64,000 bases of DNA from Ciona savignyi (lineage: Eukaryota; Chordata; Ascidiacea; Phlebobranchia; Cionidae): positions 160,015 through 224,014 of the forward strand of contig CH003120.1 of NCBI GenBank assembly GCA_000149265.1. Direction: 5' to 3'. Positions 27,301 through 37,900 of this stretch are shown piece after piece. Numbering within the stretch: the first letter of the stretch is position 1; each line of letters opens with the position of its first letter. A program made the translations under genes and the position numbers. Under the pieces are notes generated by a model. That model searched no databases, had not been told where the DNA came from, and saw only the letters and a list, made by a program, of their open reading frames with translations.

Positions 27301-30300
27301 TGAAGTGCTTTTTTGGAGTAATAATATTCTGTTAATTAGTGTGAAAATAGATTTTTGTGAAAATATTCATGTTATGATTAAATATAGATTTTCTATTTAA
27401 ATATTCCTTACTTATGTGATGTGCTGTTATTGGAGATTTATTTTTGTTTTATTTATTAATGTTAATTTGTGTGTAAAAATAGATTTTTTGTGTAAATATT
27501 GATGTTATGATAAGATATAGATTTTGTATATTAGTATAGTTTTTCTATTATTTATCAATGTTAATTTGTGTGTAAAAATCGATTTTTTGTGTAAATATTT
27601 GTGTTATGATTAAACATAGATTTTGTATATTAGTATAGTTTTTCTATTATTTATCAATGTTAATTTGTGTGTAAAAATAGATTTCTTGTGTAAATATTGA
27701 TGTTATGATAAGATATAGATTTTGTATATAAATATAGATTTTCTATTTAAATATTATTTTGTGTATAAATATAGATTTTCTGTTTAAATACAGATTTTGT
27801 GTGTAAAAAGTGTAAAATGATTAGCTTAGTGCACTGCTAACCAATTTGGTTTCAAACTCAGTAAAAATATTCTTATTCTCTATTTTATAATTTCCTCACC
27901 CACCCCCTACAGAGACCAGCGAAGACCCGGGGGCAAAGCATCAACCTACAGTCGAACCCCGATGTATGGGTCACAAACCCCCACATACGGAGGTGGGCGG
28001 ACACCCATGTATGGATCGCAGACCCCTGTGCATGAAGGTGGGTGTCTTATGTGATGTTTATGTAGTAAGTGGTTGGGTTTGAAAAGTTTTGGATCTCTCA
28101 TGGGATAGGATACTGTGTTTACCATGTTTTTATTTGGGTTGTAGCGCAAGGGACATAACACAGGCAATTGTCAAATTATAGTGAGTTATTGTAGTTTGTT
28201 AAAAACAATAAATATTGCTATTTAATTTAAACCCTTTAATCCACTCAAATCAGTAAATGTCAGAGTAGTGCCTTGAACTGACCAGCTAGCAGCTGGTTAT
28301 CCTACCTTTCACGTGATGCTATGCTGTGCTACTAGAGCAAACTGGCACTTTTACTTAAATTTTTTTCAGGACATTTCATACTGCCCACTATTTTCATAAA
28401 AAATGTTTACCCCTAAAATATTTCTTCTGTTACCTACTCACAATTTTTATCCATTCAATATTTTAATAACTCAGAAAATTTGCAATATTTATCGTTTTTC
28501 CACCCAGGTAACCGTACTCCCCATTACGGGGCCCAAACTCCACTGCACGATGGCAGTAGAACACCACGTGGGGCTGGAAGTGCTTGGGACCCCACCAACG
28601 CTAACACCCCAGCGCGTCCAGATAATTTTGATTATGATGCGGCTTCCCCTGCCCCATATGGTGGGGCCACCCCTAACCCACAAACCCCAGGTAAGTAGTT
28701 GAATTTGTTGGTGTGTTGAGTATGAATATTACGTTACTTATAGAATGCTGGAATCATTTGATGAATTGTTTTATTACGCTGTTGAAATAACTATTATTCG
28801 TGCTTTATTTCTAGTAAGAAGTATTGATATGTGCATGTCACGTATTGTAATGATTTAGATCAGCGGTTCTCAAACTGGGGTCCGCCGTCTTTTTTAGTCC
28901 GCAAGACAATTTTCTGGGACCGCGAAACACCTTCAAAAAAATTAAAACGACGCTTCTGAAAAAAAAAATTGTGTTAAATTAAGTTTTCAGGCAACTTTTC
29001 TTCCGATCAACTTAACAAACACAATTTGTCATGAAAGCTTACAGGCTACATAGACATTTATGACATCTCAAGAAGCTATTTGATGTCACAACAATGCAAT
29101 TCAAAAGTACCAACAAGCCTATCTGAGACTGCAGAACTCCTACTATAGTAGAAAATAGTACAATTCCTATTATAGTAGGAGTAAACATTTAAAAAAAATG
29201 CCAAGATCAGAGGCGTCTCGTTTTTCCTTAAGCCATGCATCCGGGTTAAAATGTTTTGTTTTAGAATTTTAACGTTGCTAAATTTTCCGTTTTACTTCCA
29301 TATTTTTCAAGGATACCGTGAGTCATTTAAAAAATTGCTAGGGGACCGTTGCGTATTTTTTAAAAAAAAGTTTGAGAACCGCTGATTTAGATTATCACGG
29401 TTATTGATATATCGTTGCAAGTCTAGTTTAAACTATGTATTTTACAACTAATAAATTGCCTCCAGAGCCCCAAAAATTATTTTTTACCAGAGTAAAATTT
29501 TACCAGATTATTTTTTACTAGAGTTTTACATTACCAGATCCCAAAAATTTATTTTCATTTTTAATTAAATGCTTAAGTTAATATTGTATTATTTTATTTC
29601 TATAGGTGGGTATCAGTCTGATGATGCGTCACCAGCCACCCCATACAGCAACGCACCCCAAACCCCAGGAGGTTATGCCTCGGATCGTACATATTCCCCC
29701 TACAGTGGGGTTACCCCATCCCCACTAGGCTCATATGATGGTGGGTGTCTATATAACCCTGGCTCTTTTAATTCAGTGTATTTTTATTTTAATTATGTTA
29801 CAAAATGAAATTTTAGATAAACCATAAAAGTGCACAGTATTTGCCTCATGCCCCTAGCACTCATATTCATTTAGTTTTAACCAGTATCTTAAAGAGTGGG
29901 GTTACCCCATCCCCACTAGGCTCATATGATGGTGGGTTTAAGTTTTTACCCCTTGCTATCTAAATTTATTGCATTTTTCCATTTAGTAATGTCACAAATG
30001 AGATTTTAGTTAAACCATAAAAATGCACAGTAGTACCCATAACCCTAGAACCCATATTCATTTAGTTTTAACCAGTATCTTTTTAGATCAAAATTGTTCT
30101 CATTTTTACACCAAAAATTTTTAAACACACCCTCATAACGCTTTCCAGCCACCCCGAGCCCCCTCGGGTCAAGTTACGGTTACCAAGCCACCCCTTCACC
30201 AGGCGATTTACAACCCTCCCCTGCAAGTTACCAACCATCCCCGTCCCCTGGAAGTTTCCAGGTAAACATTGGTTGGCTTTTGGTATTTTCTACATATGAT

Positions 30301-33300
30301 TTGTTTTAATAATATATTGTGTGTTTTTGTATGACAATTAATTTTTATTATAATAAGTCAGGAAAAGTGCAGTGCAATATGGTTATTTGAACGAAAAAAA
30401 TCACTTTAATACCAGATAAAAACCATCACTTTGCTTATATTTGTGTAATAAGACTGATCTATAACCGGATATCCAGTACAAAACATGGTCCTAACCACAA
30501 ATCTCAATAAATATTCAAGGACAGAAATGACCATTGACCATGCATGGGGCTAGTTTCAATCCAACAACCTATCAGCTGACAATAATGCTTTTACCAACCA
30601 AACTAAACTTCTAAATACATGGATCTCATATTTCAAAATATTTATATCACAGGCAACCCCATCACCATCAGGCTATCACCCAACCCCCAGTCCCCTTGAT
30701 TATACAAGCCCTCTGACCCCAGGTGGGGGAATCACCCCATCACCCTTGGGCAATTACGGAACCCCAGGTTCGGTGGGGTCACTCATGGACCAGGGGGTGG
30801 TCACGGAGTGGCAGAGCGTGGATATCGTGGTGCGGGTGAAGCAGACGCACGAAGATAGCAGCGCAGCGGGGAAGATTGGGGTTATACGGAGCATCACGGT
30901 TGGTTTACCTATTTTCTATTCAATTTTTACTGTTGCCCTAGCCAAATGTTGGTTTTCCCTTTTTTCCATTCAATTTTACTGTTGCCCTAGCCAAATGTTG
31001 GTTTTCCCTTTTTTCCATTCAATTTTACTGTTGCCCTAGCCAAATGTTGGTTTTCCCTTTTTTCCATTCAATTTTTACTGTTGCCCTAGCCAAATGTTGG
31101 TTTTCCCTTTTTTCCATTCAATTTTTACTGTTGCCCTAGCCAAATGTTGGTTTTCCCTTTTTTCCATTCAATTTTACTGTTGCCCTAGCCAAATGTTGGT
31201 TTTCCCTTTTTTCCATTCAATTTTACTGTTGCCCTAGCCAAATGTTGGTTTTCCCTTTTTTCCATTCAATTTTTACTGTTGCCCTAGCCAAATGTTGGTT
31301 TTCCCTTTTTTCCATTCAATTTTTACTGTTGCCCTAGCCAAATGTTGGTTTTCCCTTTTTTCCATTCAATTTTACTGTTGCCCTAGCCAAATGTTGGTTT
31401 TCCCTTTTTTCCATTCAATTTTTACTGTTGCCCTAGCCAAATGTTGGTTTTCCCTTTTTTCCATTCAATTTTTACTGTTGCCCTAGCCAAATGTTGGTTT
31501 TCCCTTTTTTCCATTCAATTTTTACTGTTGCCCTAGCCAAATGTTGGTTTTCCCTTTTTTCCATTCAATTTTTACTGTTGCCCTAGCCAAATGTTGGTTT
31601 CCCTTTTTTCAATTCAATTTTTACTGTTGCCCTAGCCAAATGTTGGTTTCCCTTTTTTCAATTCAATTTTTACTATTTAACAGAAAAAAAAATAAACGTT
31701 TGTTCAGTAAAAGTTAAATCAAGAAAATGTAAACTGACATTTAGTTGTTGCCCTAGCCAAATGTCAGATCACATTTTTTTAGTATTTAAGTGCCTTAACG
31801 AGATGTTGAATTAAATCGCACTAACTATAAATGTTTGTTCACATTTTTCTAGTCTTTAAGCGCCTTAACCAGTTGAATTTAATCGCACTAACTAAATGTC
31901 AGTTCACATTTTCTTGATTTAACTTTTACTAAACAAATGTTTATTCATATTTTTTCCCTTAAATAGTTGCATTAACCAGATGTTTGTTCACATTTTTCTA
32001 GTATTTAAGCTCCTTAACCAGATATTGAATTTAATCACACTAACTAAATGTCAGTTCACATTTTCTTGATTTCAATTTTACTAAACAAATGTTTATTCAT
32101 ATTTTTTCTCTTAAATAGTTGCCCTAACCAGTTGTTTGTTCACATTTTTCTTTTATTTAATCACCCTAATCAGATGTTATTTATATTTTTTTTTGCATTT
32201 AATCACACTTAACTTAAGTTTGTTCACATTTTTCCTGTATTTAATAACAATAACCAGACATATGTTTAAATGTTTTTGTGATTAATCGTACTTAACCTTG
32301 GTTTGTTCACATTTTTCTTGCATTTAATCTTAAACAAACATCACAGGGTGGTTTATGTAATGTTTACATTGATGAAATCCAACGCACTGTCAGTGTTCCC
32401 GGAAATAATCTGGAGCCTGTTATTCCTGTGAAAAACGATAAGGTGAGCAGTCTTGAGGACCAGTTTGGGAAACACTGGAAACATTTGAATTTGAGTTCTT
32501 AAAATATGTTAAAAACATTTTAATCTGGCAACACTGAAAGAAAATACTTTGTTGCCCTGATATAATTTTACTCTTTGGCCCAATGTAACAGTTCTGTAAA
32601 TTATTACTCAAGTTGTGTTTTTGTAATTTTGACGAACTTCCCCGAGTATGATGCTTGTTTCTTCGTCATATTTGTCTACCGAACGCTTTTCCCACACGTC
32701 TGTTCTTGTAAATTGGTGGTTTTATGCTTTTACGAATTTTATGATGAATTTAAAGAGCTCTCTACATGTTGGGCAAAACCCCAGTGTAAAAGCGTAAAAC
32801 TATTATCAAAGCTATTTATGATGGAATTTCTTTGGTATTCAGTTTAATTACTTAGCGAATCAGTATATACTACTGGGTGAAGCATTGTTCATTAATTGGC
32901 TTGCCCAAAAGTACATGTGTTTGTCAATTGGCATGTTTTGTTCACCCGTTTGTTTTATTTCACATACAAATGCATAAACTATGCTCACTGGTGACTATGC
33001 ATACTTTACAGTATGTTAGAGTCCCCTATCCTACCAGGGTCTAGGCCTTTAAGAACTATTAATACACGACTACACGTAGATGCATACATTACAGTATATT
33101 AGTAGACCGACATTATCACCACTGACCAAGCATTAGGACTGATAATACTCTACTATACAAACTTCTTCCCAACAAAACGGCTAGGGGATGCACAATCAAC
33201 ACCTTTAATTCAAAAAGCACCTTTAAATGGATATGACTTAAACTTTTAAATTTGAATTTGTGTCCAGGTGAAAGTGATCCTCGGGGAAGATCGGGAAACG

Positions 33301-33444
33301 ACGGGAGAACTGATCAGCATCGACGACAAAGATGGAATCGTGAGGATGGACCAGGATAAACAACTGAAGATCCTTCAGCTCCGATTCCTTGGGAAGATCG
33401 CCTCCGAACAAGATGACGGAGGGATGTCGGATGACGATGATTAA
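12354..33444 (+). CDS. SUPT5H: Transcription elongation factor SPT5 (DSIF large subunit), complete
   Basis: Twenty-seven coding exons join in frame to 1,123 residues: 12354-12440, 12784-12879, 13760-13850, 14823-14888, 15376-15390, 16417-16483, 17973-18047, 18968-19173, 20089-20303, 20560-20720, 21235-21340, 21697-21772, 22383-22540, 22847-22940, 23993-24152, 24723-24792, 25116-25241, 25719-25844, 26506-26668, 27142-27280, 27913-28037, 28508-28690, 29606-29740, 30149-30261, 30653-30898, 32347-32442, 33268-33444. Order: acidic N-terminus (1-165), NGN domain (about 190-278, contacts SPT4), KOW motifs near 290, 435, 487, 615 and 720, a C-terminal region with [13 protein letters not shown] repeats (about 770-850) and then TPSP repeats (to about 1000), and a last KOW near 1066-1110. 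The TP sites are the known CDK9 targets. With SPT4 it pauses and then sustains Pol II. Human SPT5 is 1,087 residues, so length and order agree. All introns are GT-AG. The start is the first ATG, just before [16 protein letters not shown]. Confidence 0.97.
12961..13147. repeat. Interspersed repeat A, copy 1 (SPT5 intron 2)
   Basis: This is nearly identical to 14529-14713 over about 185 bp. Both contain TTTCTTTCGCTGCAGCG, a short AT microsatellite, and ATGGCGTTAACTAAAAA. They end at AAAAGTTATCTAGTT. No terminal inverted repeats are visible and no reading frame is shared. The family is not recognised. Confidence 0.75.
13580..13759. repeat. Tandem repeat abutting SPT5 exon 3
   Basis: Degenerate tandem units are built from ATTCAATAATAGAAATAACA and ATAGGAATATGAC. 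They run up to and include the acceptor of exon 3. Copies of the acceptor plus the first exon bases occur at about 13611 and 13683, and the true one is at 13758-13759. Confidence 0.7.
13871..14197. mobile_element. hAT-type MITE in SPT5 intron 3
   Basis: The 5' end TAGGGCTGGCCAACC pairs with the inverted 3' end GGTTGGCCACCCCTG. A perfect 8-bp target duplication TTTTATAG flanks it at 13863-13870 and 14198-14205. The first base of the 5' end has drifted. It is 327 bp with no transposase. It begins 20 bp after the donor of exon 3. Confidence 0.85.
14529..14713. repeat. Interspersed repeat A, copy 2 (SPT5 intron 3)
   Basis: This is the second copy of the element at 12961-13147, in the same orientation, in the next intron. 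Differences are a few substitutions and a slightly different AT run. Both copies stop at the same base after TCTAGTT, which argues for insertions of a defined element rather than one segmental duplication. Confidence 0.75.
15376..15390 (+). CDS. SUPT5H: 15-bp micro-exon of SUPT5H (exon 5)
   Basis: The exon ATGAAGAAATTGAAG lies between TTTCTATAG and GTATTTAA. It begins and ends in phase 1 and adds Asp-Glu-Glu-Ile-Glu. This restores the EEIEASN-like register seen in vertebrate SPT5. Leaving it out keeps the frame, so skipping is possible. A gap of Ns starts 19 bp after it. Confidence 0.75.
15410..15509. other. Assembly gap (100 N)
   Basis: The run of N is exactly 100 long, which is often a placeholder of unknown size. 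It lies in SPT5 intron 5. Known exons on both sides join in frame, so no coding sequence appears to be missing. Confidence 0.95.
16780..17860. mobile_element. piggyBac-type non-autonomous element in SPT5 intron 6
   Basis: The ends are CTCTTTCCCTCCC and, inverted, CTCTTTCACTCCC, matching at 12 of 13 bases. TTAA flanks both sides (16776-16779 and 17861-17864), the target-site signature of piggyBac transposons. The element is 1,081 bp. Reading frames inside (for example 17069-17392) show no DDD transposase or Cys-rich tail, so it is not autonomous. A perfect 26-bp palindrome starts 12 bp inside the left end. Confidence 0.8.
16791..16816. repeat. Perfect 26-bp palindrome near the left end of the piggyBac-type element
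   Basis: The half-site CCAACTCGCCATA is followed directly by its reverse complement with no spacer. The palindrome overlaps the last two bases of the left terminal repeat. It may be a subterminal transposase-binding or hairpin feature; the function is not known. Confidence 0.9.
18497..18967. repeat. Tandem repeat carrying copies of the SPT5 exon 8 acceptor
   Basis: Units of about 127-193 bp share CACAGTTTATATGGAGACA, ATCACTTTTTGCATTTC and ATCATGGCAGTTTATTTC. Decoy acceptors end at 18504, 18697 and 18824; the true acceptor ends at 18967. Decoys 2 and 3 copy about 25 bases of the exon start. Confidence 0.8.
19214..19591. mobile_element. hAT-type MITE in SPT5 intron 8
   Basis: The left end is CAGTGGTTCTCGATC and the right end, AAGAAGCACTG, is its degenerate inverse. 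A perfect 8-bp target duplication GTTTATAT lies at 19206-19213 and 19592-19599. GTGGTGCACC- and GCGGCGCACC-type subterminal words face each other. It is 378 bp with no transposase frame. Confidence 0.85.
21470..21545 (-). repeat. SINE fragment (SPT5 intron 11)
   Basis: TTTATCCCTTTGAATGGG, GGGGTTAACACATG and GCAATCATCAGATTAC match the tail part of the SINE family seen at 49848-50142. The tRNA-like head and the core are absent. Confidence 0.6.
23021..23247. mobile_element. Tc1/mariner-type MITE in SPT5 intron 14
   Basis: Terminal inverted repeats of about 26 bp: the left starts CAGGGTGTCCCAAAAAAATG and the right ends GGGGGACACCCTG. TA flanks both sides (23019-23020 and 23248-23249). CAGGGTGTCCCAAAA ends with TA targets are common in mariner-derived MITEs. 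It is 227 bp with no coding content. Confidence 0.85.
25867..26171. mobile_element. Possible MITE in SPT5 intron 18
   Basis: CAGGGCCAAAAATCC at the left faces GGATTTTTGGCCGTG at the right, inverted repeats with one mismatch in 15. The interior contains several CTCGCG- and CGCGCG-type words, unlike the AT-rich introns around it. A clean target duplication was not found, so the superfamily is open. Confidence 0.6.
26936..27141. repeat. Tandem repeat ending at the SPT5 exon 20 acceptor
   Basis: Two to three degenerate units share TTCCATAAATATGTTAG, GTTTAAAGCAT and TTTAAACTGTCCTTC. The last unit provides the true acceptor CTGTCCTTCCAG (to 27141). An earlier unit carries CTGTCCTTCAAAG at about 27040, a decayed copy of it. 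Confidence 0.65.
27380..27790. repeat. Degenerate ~95-bp tandem repeat (SPT5 intron 20)
   Basis: Repeated blocks contain TGTGTGTAAAAATAGATTTT, AAATATTGATGTTATGAT and TATTAGTATAGTTTTTCTAT. At least three units are recognisable between about 27420 and 27740, with shorter fragments around. It is AT-rich and non-coding. Confidence 0.7.
28861..29384. mobile_element. hAT-type MITE in SPT5 intron 22
   Basis: Terminal inverted repeats CAGCGGTTCTCAAACT and AGTTTGAGAACCGCTG match perfectly over 16 bp. The 8-bp target duplication ATTTAGAT at 28853-28860 and 29385-29392 is also perfect. The ends match the common hAT (Charlie-like) terminal motif. It is 524 bp with no transposase. Among the hAT elements here it has the best-kept ends. 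Confidence 0.9.
29704..29937. repeat. Tandem duplication of SPT5 exon 23 end and its donor
   Basis: A 43-bp segment, 37 bp of exon 23 plus GTGGGT, at 29704-29746 recurs without change at 29895-29937, an offset of 191 bp. The intron sequence after each copy is also related (TAAACCATAAAA, CATATTCATTTAGTTTTAAC). The duplication therefore covers about 190 bp with one end inside the exon. Confidence 0.85.
30899..31676. repeat. ~50-bp minisatellite, about 15 copies, starting at the SPT5 exon 25 donor
   Basis: The unit contains GTTGGTTTTCCCTTTTTTCC, ATTCAATTTTTACTG and TTGCCCTAGCCAAAT. Fifteen TTGCCCTAGCC cores are present. Most units differ only by one T in the T-run, so the array is young or homogenised. 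The first, more degenerate unit begins exactly at the donor GTTGGTTT of intron 25. Confidence 0.92.
31677..32346. repeat. Older, degenerate tandem repeat in SPT5 intron 25
   Basis: Words such as TTGTTCACATTTTTCTAG, TTTAATCGCACTAACTAAA and AGTTGCCCTAACCAG recur at irregular spacing of roughly 70-120 bp. They share the CCCTAGCCAAATG theme with the young array just upstream, so this is probably its diverged remainder. Confidence 0.6.
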
Positions 33445-34937
33445 AGATCCGGATCCGGAGATCCAGAAGAGGATGTGGGAACAATCAAAGTACTCATTGT
33501 TATCTCATTGAGCATTCGGGGGTTTAAAAAATACATTTTTGGGAGAAATTTTCATTTCTATATTCCTTTGGTTATTATATAAGGCATGATATGCTCTTGA
33601 TGTAAAATTTTCCTTCAAAAGTGTCTTTTCGGTTTTTTTTGGAAACTTATTCTTAGGAAGTCTTTATTTTTGTGATAAGAAATGTCAACTATTAGCTGTA
33701 TTTAAATTTGTGGTATTTTAACCTTACAAATGTGGGTTGTGACCATTTAATGTTAATTGTACAAAGCTATCTTCATTGGCATGTAAACAAGTTTGCGATT
33801 AGCAGATTTTCGAAACAAAACTGCCAAAATACAGAAAAAAACATGTTTGATATTCTGTTAGTTTGATCTTTGCAAATTCGATGTTTAAGAATTACCTAAA
33901 TTTATCTTAAATACTCCAAAAAAAATTTTTTTGTGCAAATTTTCAAGGTTTGTTGAAGGGTTTGCCTTTTCATTTCTCGTCATTATTTAAAAAAATCGTC
34001 CCTGCCACTAGTATACAATGCTGTATAATATGTTTTGGTCTGGAATAAAAATAAATGACATACGGCACGGCGCGATCAATCTATGCGAGGTTTGGTAAAT
34101 ATACGATCTAGGATGGAACCTTTCGGATGCTTATGCAGGTACCGTTTTCTGTACTATTTTGTTTGTTTTTTTTTGTTAAAAAAAATATGAGATTCGGGTT
34201 TATCCTCCATTGAAAAAACTGAAATCGTTCGATTACTGCGTTGCCGAAGGTACTGCGGTGTGTTAAAAAATGTAATGAAGACCTTCCAGTTGGTCAACAA
34301 CATAAACAACTGGTTTCCGCCCGCTGCGTGATATTCCCACAACTGATTCGCCTTCTTTAGATTTCCCTACGCTATAAACCGGCTGCGGAAATTTAATTCA
34401 TCAGGGTTCAAGTTGTTGGTTTTGTTTTGACACACAACAACATTCCGACTAAACGCCAGATGTGCAAAAGTCGATTACCAGAATATATCACTTATTTCGT
34501 AATACGCTGTATACACGTCGATACAAAGAACAATTACAATTTCCCGGGTCTGGTGTCAACCTTTAATCATTAGCTCGCAATAATAGCAATTGTGATAGTG
34601 CTATATCGTATGCTAGTTGAACGTACTAACCGTTCCTTCACACAACCGCCTTCTGACATTAATAGTTCCTTTATGATAACGAATGAATAGTCCGTTGTCG
34701 GCATTGACTTTTTAAAGCAGGTGTGTGCAAGTTGCTGGCGAACAGATACGCTGGTTGTTCCAATGCGTCAGTGAATCTGCCAGGTCGGGCCGGGGAATTA
34801 TACAATGTCCGAGCCGAAAACGCATCAATACTCTTGGGCCGAGACGGGTGTTGTGAAAAACGCGTTTACACTTCTCGAAAAAGGCTGTCGCAACTAAAGT
34901 TTCCGCGGTCCGTTCGCTGCACAATCAAAAGTGGACG
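33445..34937. other. SUPT5H 3' UTR and upstream region of the fibulin-7-like gene
   Basis: No exon or repeat of note was seen apart from the polyadenylation signal. The sequence becomes richer in G and C from about 34700 to the fibulin start codon at 34938, as expected for the 5' UTR. The short frames here overlap both strands and look spurious. Confidence 0.5.
34044..34049 (+). promoter_or_regulatory. SUPT5H: Probable SUPT5H polyadenylation signal
   Basis: AATAAA lies 600 bp after the stop codon, inside GGAATAAAAATAAATG. It is the first canonical signal seen downstream of the stop. The 3' end was not confirmed. Confidence 0.5.
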
Positions 34938-37900
34938 ATGGCGCTCAGACAGAAGAACAGCTTTTGCCGGAAATCGCTTCTTTTTGCGATCGTCGTCGCG
35001 TTTGTGTCCAGTCGGTGCGGTCAAACACAAGGCCAAAGACACAAGGTACGTTTACGTAAATGCGCTAATTATATTGTTACTGCGTCGTAAAATGCGCTGA
35101 TTTTAATTTTTATAAATGTTTGTGTTGTTTACCGTTCTGTTTTTATATTTTGCATGGTTTATTGCACTCCACGTTTAAGTTGGGTATTTTCCAAAGCACG
35201 CATTCCATAGCGCCTATTAAACTCGTGATTGCGATCGGCAATTTACGCGCGTAATTACGTCATTGACACAGGAGTGCCTTTCATTGAACAAGTGCAATCT
35301 AAGCACTCTGTAATAATCACTTCGTGATGATTACTCGACTTTAAATATAACTAGGTTGGGCCTCGTTAATATGTTTCTATTATTGGTTTAAAATTACTTT
35401 TTAATTGGGTTTTGAAGTAAATTGCATGTTATTTTTAGTCTTGTAATATTGAAGCCTTTAATTTGATAATATTGAAGTGTAAGTTAAACCCAGTCTGTAC
35501 GCAAAAATATACACTGTGTCTGTTCCAATGCAAGTATTCTTCATTTTTTACCAGTTAGCTGTGTCTGATTTAAGACCCATACATAGTATTTCCCGCATAA
35601 CTAATGCACTTGAAAACTAATTTTAAACTTGTTAAACATGTATTATTCACTAAGTATTTTGTCAATCAGTTTTAACTAAAGAGAACTGCATTGTGGTTTA
35701 TTGGCATGTCTCAATTTTCGTTACCATGTCACGTTTTTTAAAAGTTTATTTTTTGTGGTTTTCCAACGAACCTAATATAGCCATGTGTATTACAATTGAT
35801 TATGGTTGTTCCATTAAATCACCAGCTTAAATTGGCTTAAAATATTATAAGAAGATTAAATATAAATAGCCGAGTATTAAAATTTACATTTTAAGTTGAA
35901 ATTTCACATAAAATGTGTATTTTGAGGTACATTTGCTGCATTAAAAATCCTTAAATAATTTTTTAGTTTTTTTTTAAATAACTAATTCAATTACCTAATC
36001 ATTTTTGATTTTTCTGAATAGCAAGTTAAAAAATTGCTTGGTTTTATGACAATTTGACTTTTATAAAAAATCGTTTTCAAATTTATTTTGAAACGCTTAA
36101 AAGACTAAGCGCATTTTAAACTTTATTTTGACATGGTAGCTGGGCCATGGAATAACTCAACCAAAAGTTGTTTTAAAGGTTTAAATCCAAACTTTAAATA
36201 TTAACATTTGGACAGTTTTACAGAAATTAATATTAATCATTCTTTGTGTTATTTTAAAGGGGTCACTTTTATATTAATTTGAAGTTTCATTTCCATTGTA
36301 TATAACAAAGGTAATTTTTGAAATTTTCGCCATAATTTTAAACCACGAATCCATAACAAAGTATGGGTAAACCATTTTAAAAATTCATTTAATTCAAAAT
36401 TGTCATATACTNNNNNNNNNNNNNNNNNNNNNNNNNNNNNNNNNNNNNNNNNNNNNNNNNNNNNNNNNNNNNNNNNNNNNNNNNNNNNNNNNNNNNNNNN
36501 NNNNNNNNNNNNNNNNNNNNNNNNNNNNNNNNNNNNNNNNNNNNNNNNNNNNNNNNNNNNNNNNNNNNNNNNNNNNNNNNNNNNNNNNNNNNNNNNNNNN
36601 NNNNNNNNNNNNNNNNNNNNNNNNNNNNNNNNNNNNNNNNNNNNNNNNNNNNNNNNNNNNNNNNNNNNNNNNNNNNNNNNNNNNNNNNNNNNNNNNNNNN
36701 NNNNNNNNNNNNNNNNNNNNNNNNNNNNNNNNNNNNNNNNNNNNNNNNNNNNNNNNNNNNNNNNNNNNNNNNNNNNNNNNNNNNNNNNNNNNNNNNNNNN
36801 NNNNNNNNNNNNNNNNNNNNNNNNNNNNNNNNNNNNNNNNNNNNNNNNNNNNNNNNNNNNNNNNNNNNNNNNNNNNNNNNNNNNNNNNNNNNNNNNNNNN
36901 NNNNNNNNNNNNNNNNNNNNNNNNNNNNNNNNNNNNNNNNNNNNNNNNNNNNNNNAAAACGAATGCTGTCTGCCAGTGTATGGGGTTGCACACCAGGCTC
37001 AAACATATCCAATTAACGTTTTACTGGTGTAACACACATGTACTGTTTTTTTTGTCAAAAAAAATAAATGCAGCAACTTCCGCATGCTTTCGCGGCGCCC
37101 CTGGCAAAGTCTCGCGGCTCCCCAGGGCGCCGCGGCGCCCAGTTTGGGAACCGCTGCTTTATAGAGTATTAAAGTATTATTTACTGTTAAAAGAAAAGTC
37201 CCCAAGTTTAGAAATAAATCATTAAAGATTTGGTTTCCGCTATTAGTGTATTACTGGTAGGTATCTGCCAAACCACAGACAGGGTTGGTTTCCTGGTGAC
37301 TAAGTCTTGGACATACTGTGTTTATGTCTGAACCATGGAATGCATTATTGTATTGGTTTTGTTTATTATCCTATTTACTTTGAAAAAGGTAAAAAATAAC
37401 CCAATTTGCTAAACCAATCCACCATAATTTTTCAATGTATATATCAGTAAAAAACTAATTATGTTATTTTTTTAATTTTGGTTTAAAATATTTGTAATAA
37501 AAATTTTGATTTATATTCTAAGAAAAAAAAAAATATACATGCATGGAAATACATAGCAATAGGCATTTCATGTTCTTATAATTGCTGGTCTTAGTTTAAA
37601 ACAGTGTATTATCATTTTAATAAAGGACTATTTGCCGTTATTATAAAGCAAGTGGCATTTATTAAACAAAATGAAAAGGAAGCATAAATAAAATATTAAC
37701 TCTAGGAAAACATTAACTATTGTAAGAATGTATGATATGTGCTTTGATGGCTACAATATTAAATCATATTAAAATGTTTTTTCTTTTTTTTAAATTTTGT
37801 TTTCAGAATTATTCAACATATTAAAGATTTAAATATTTTTACATTACCACCATTAATATTATATTATCCGGATTATTTATCAAATTATTATCCCTTTAAA

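Noticed and set aside
30746..31486. Open frames with repeated [13 protein letters not shown] peptides
   Set aside because: They are translations of the ~50-bp minisatellite in SPT5 intron 25; the true exon ends at 30898.
30899..31676. Regular repeat array that could be mistaken for a CRISPR
   Set aside because: Units are contiguous with no unique spacers, and the setting is an animal intron.
36389..37032. Long frames full of undetermined residues
   Set aside because: They only run through the N gap and carry no sequence information.
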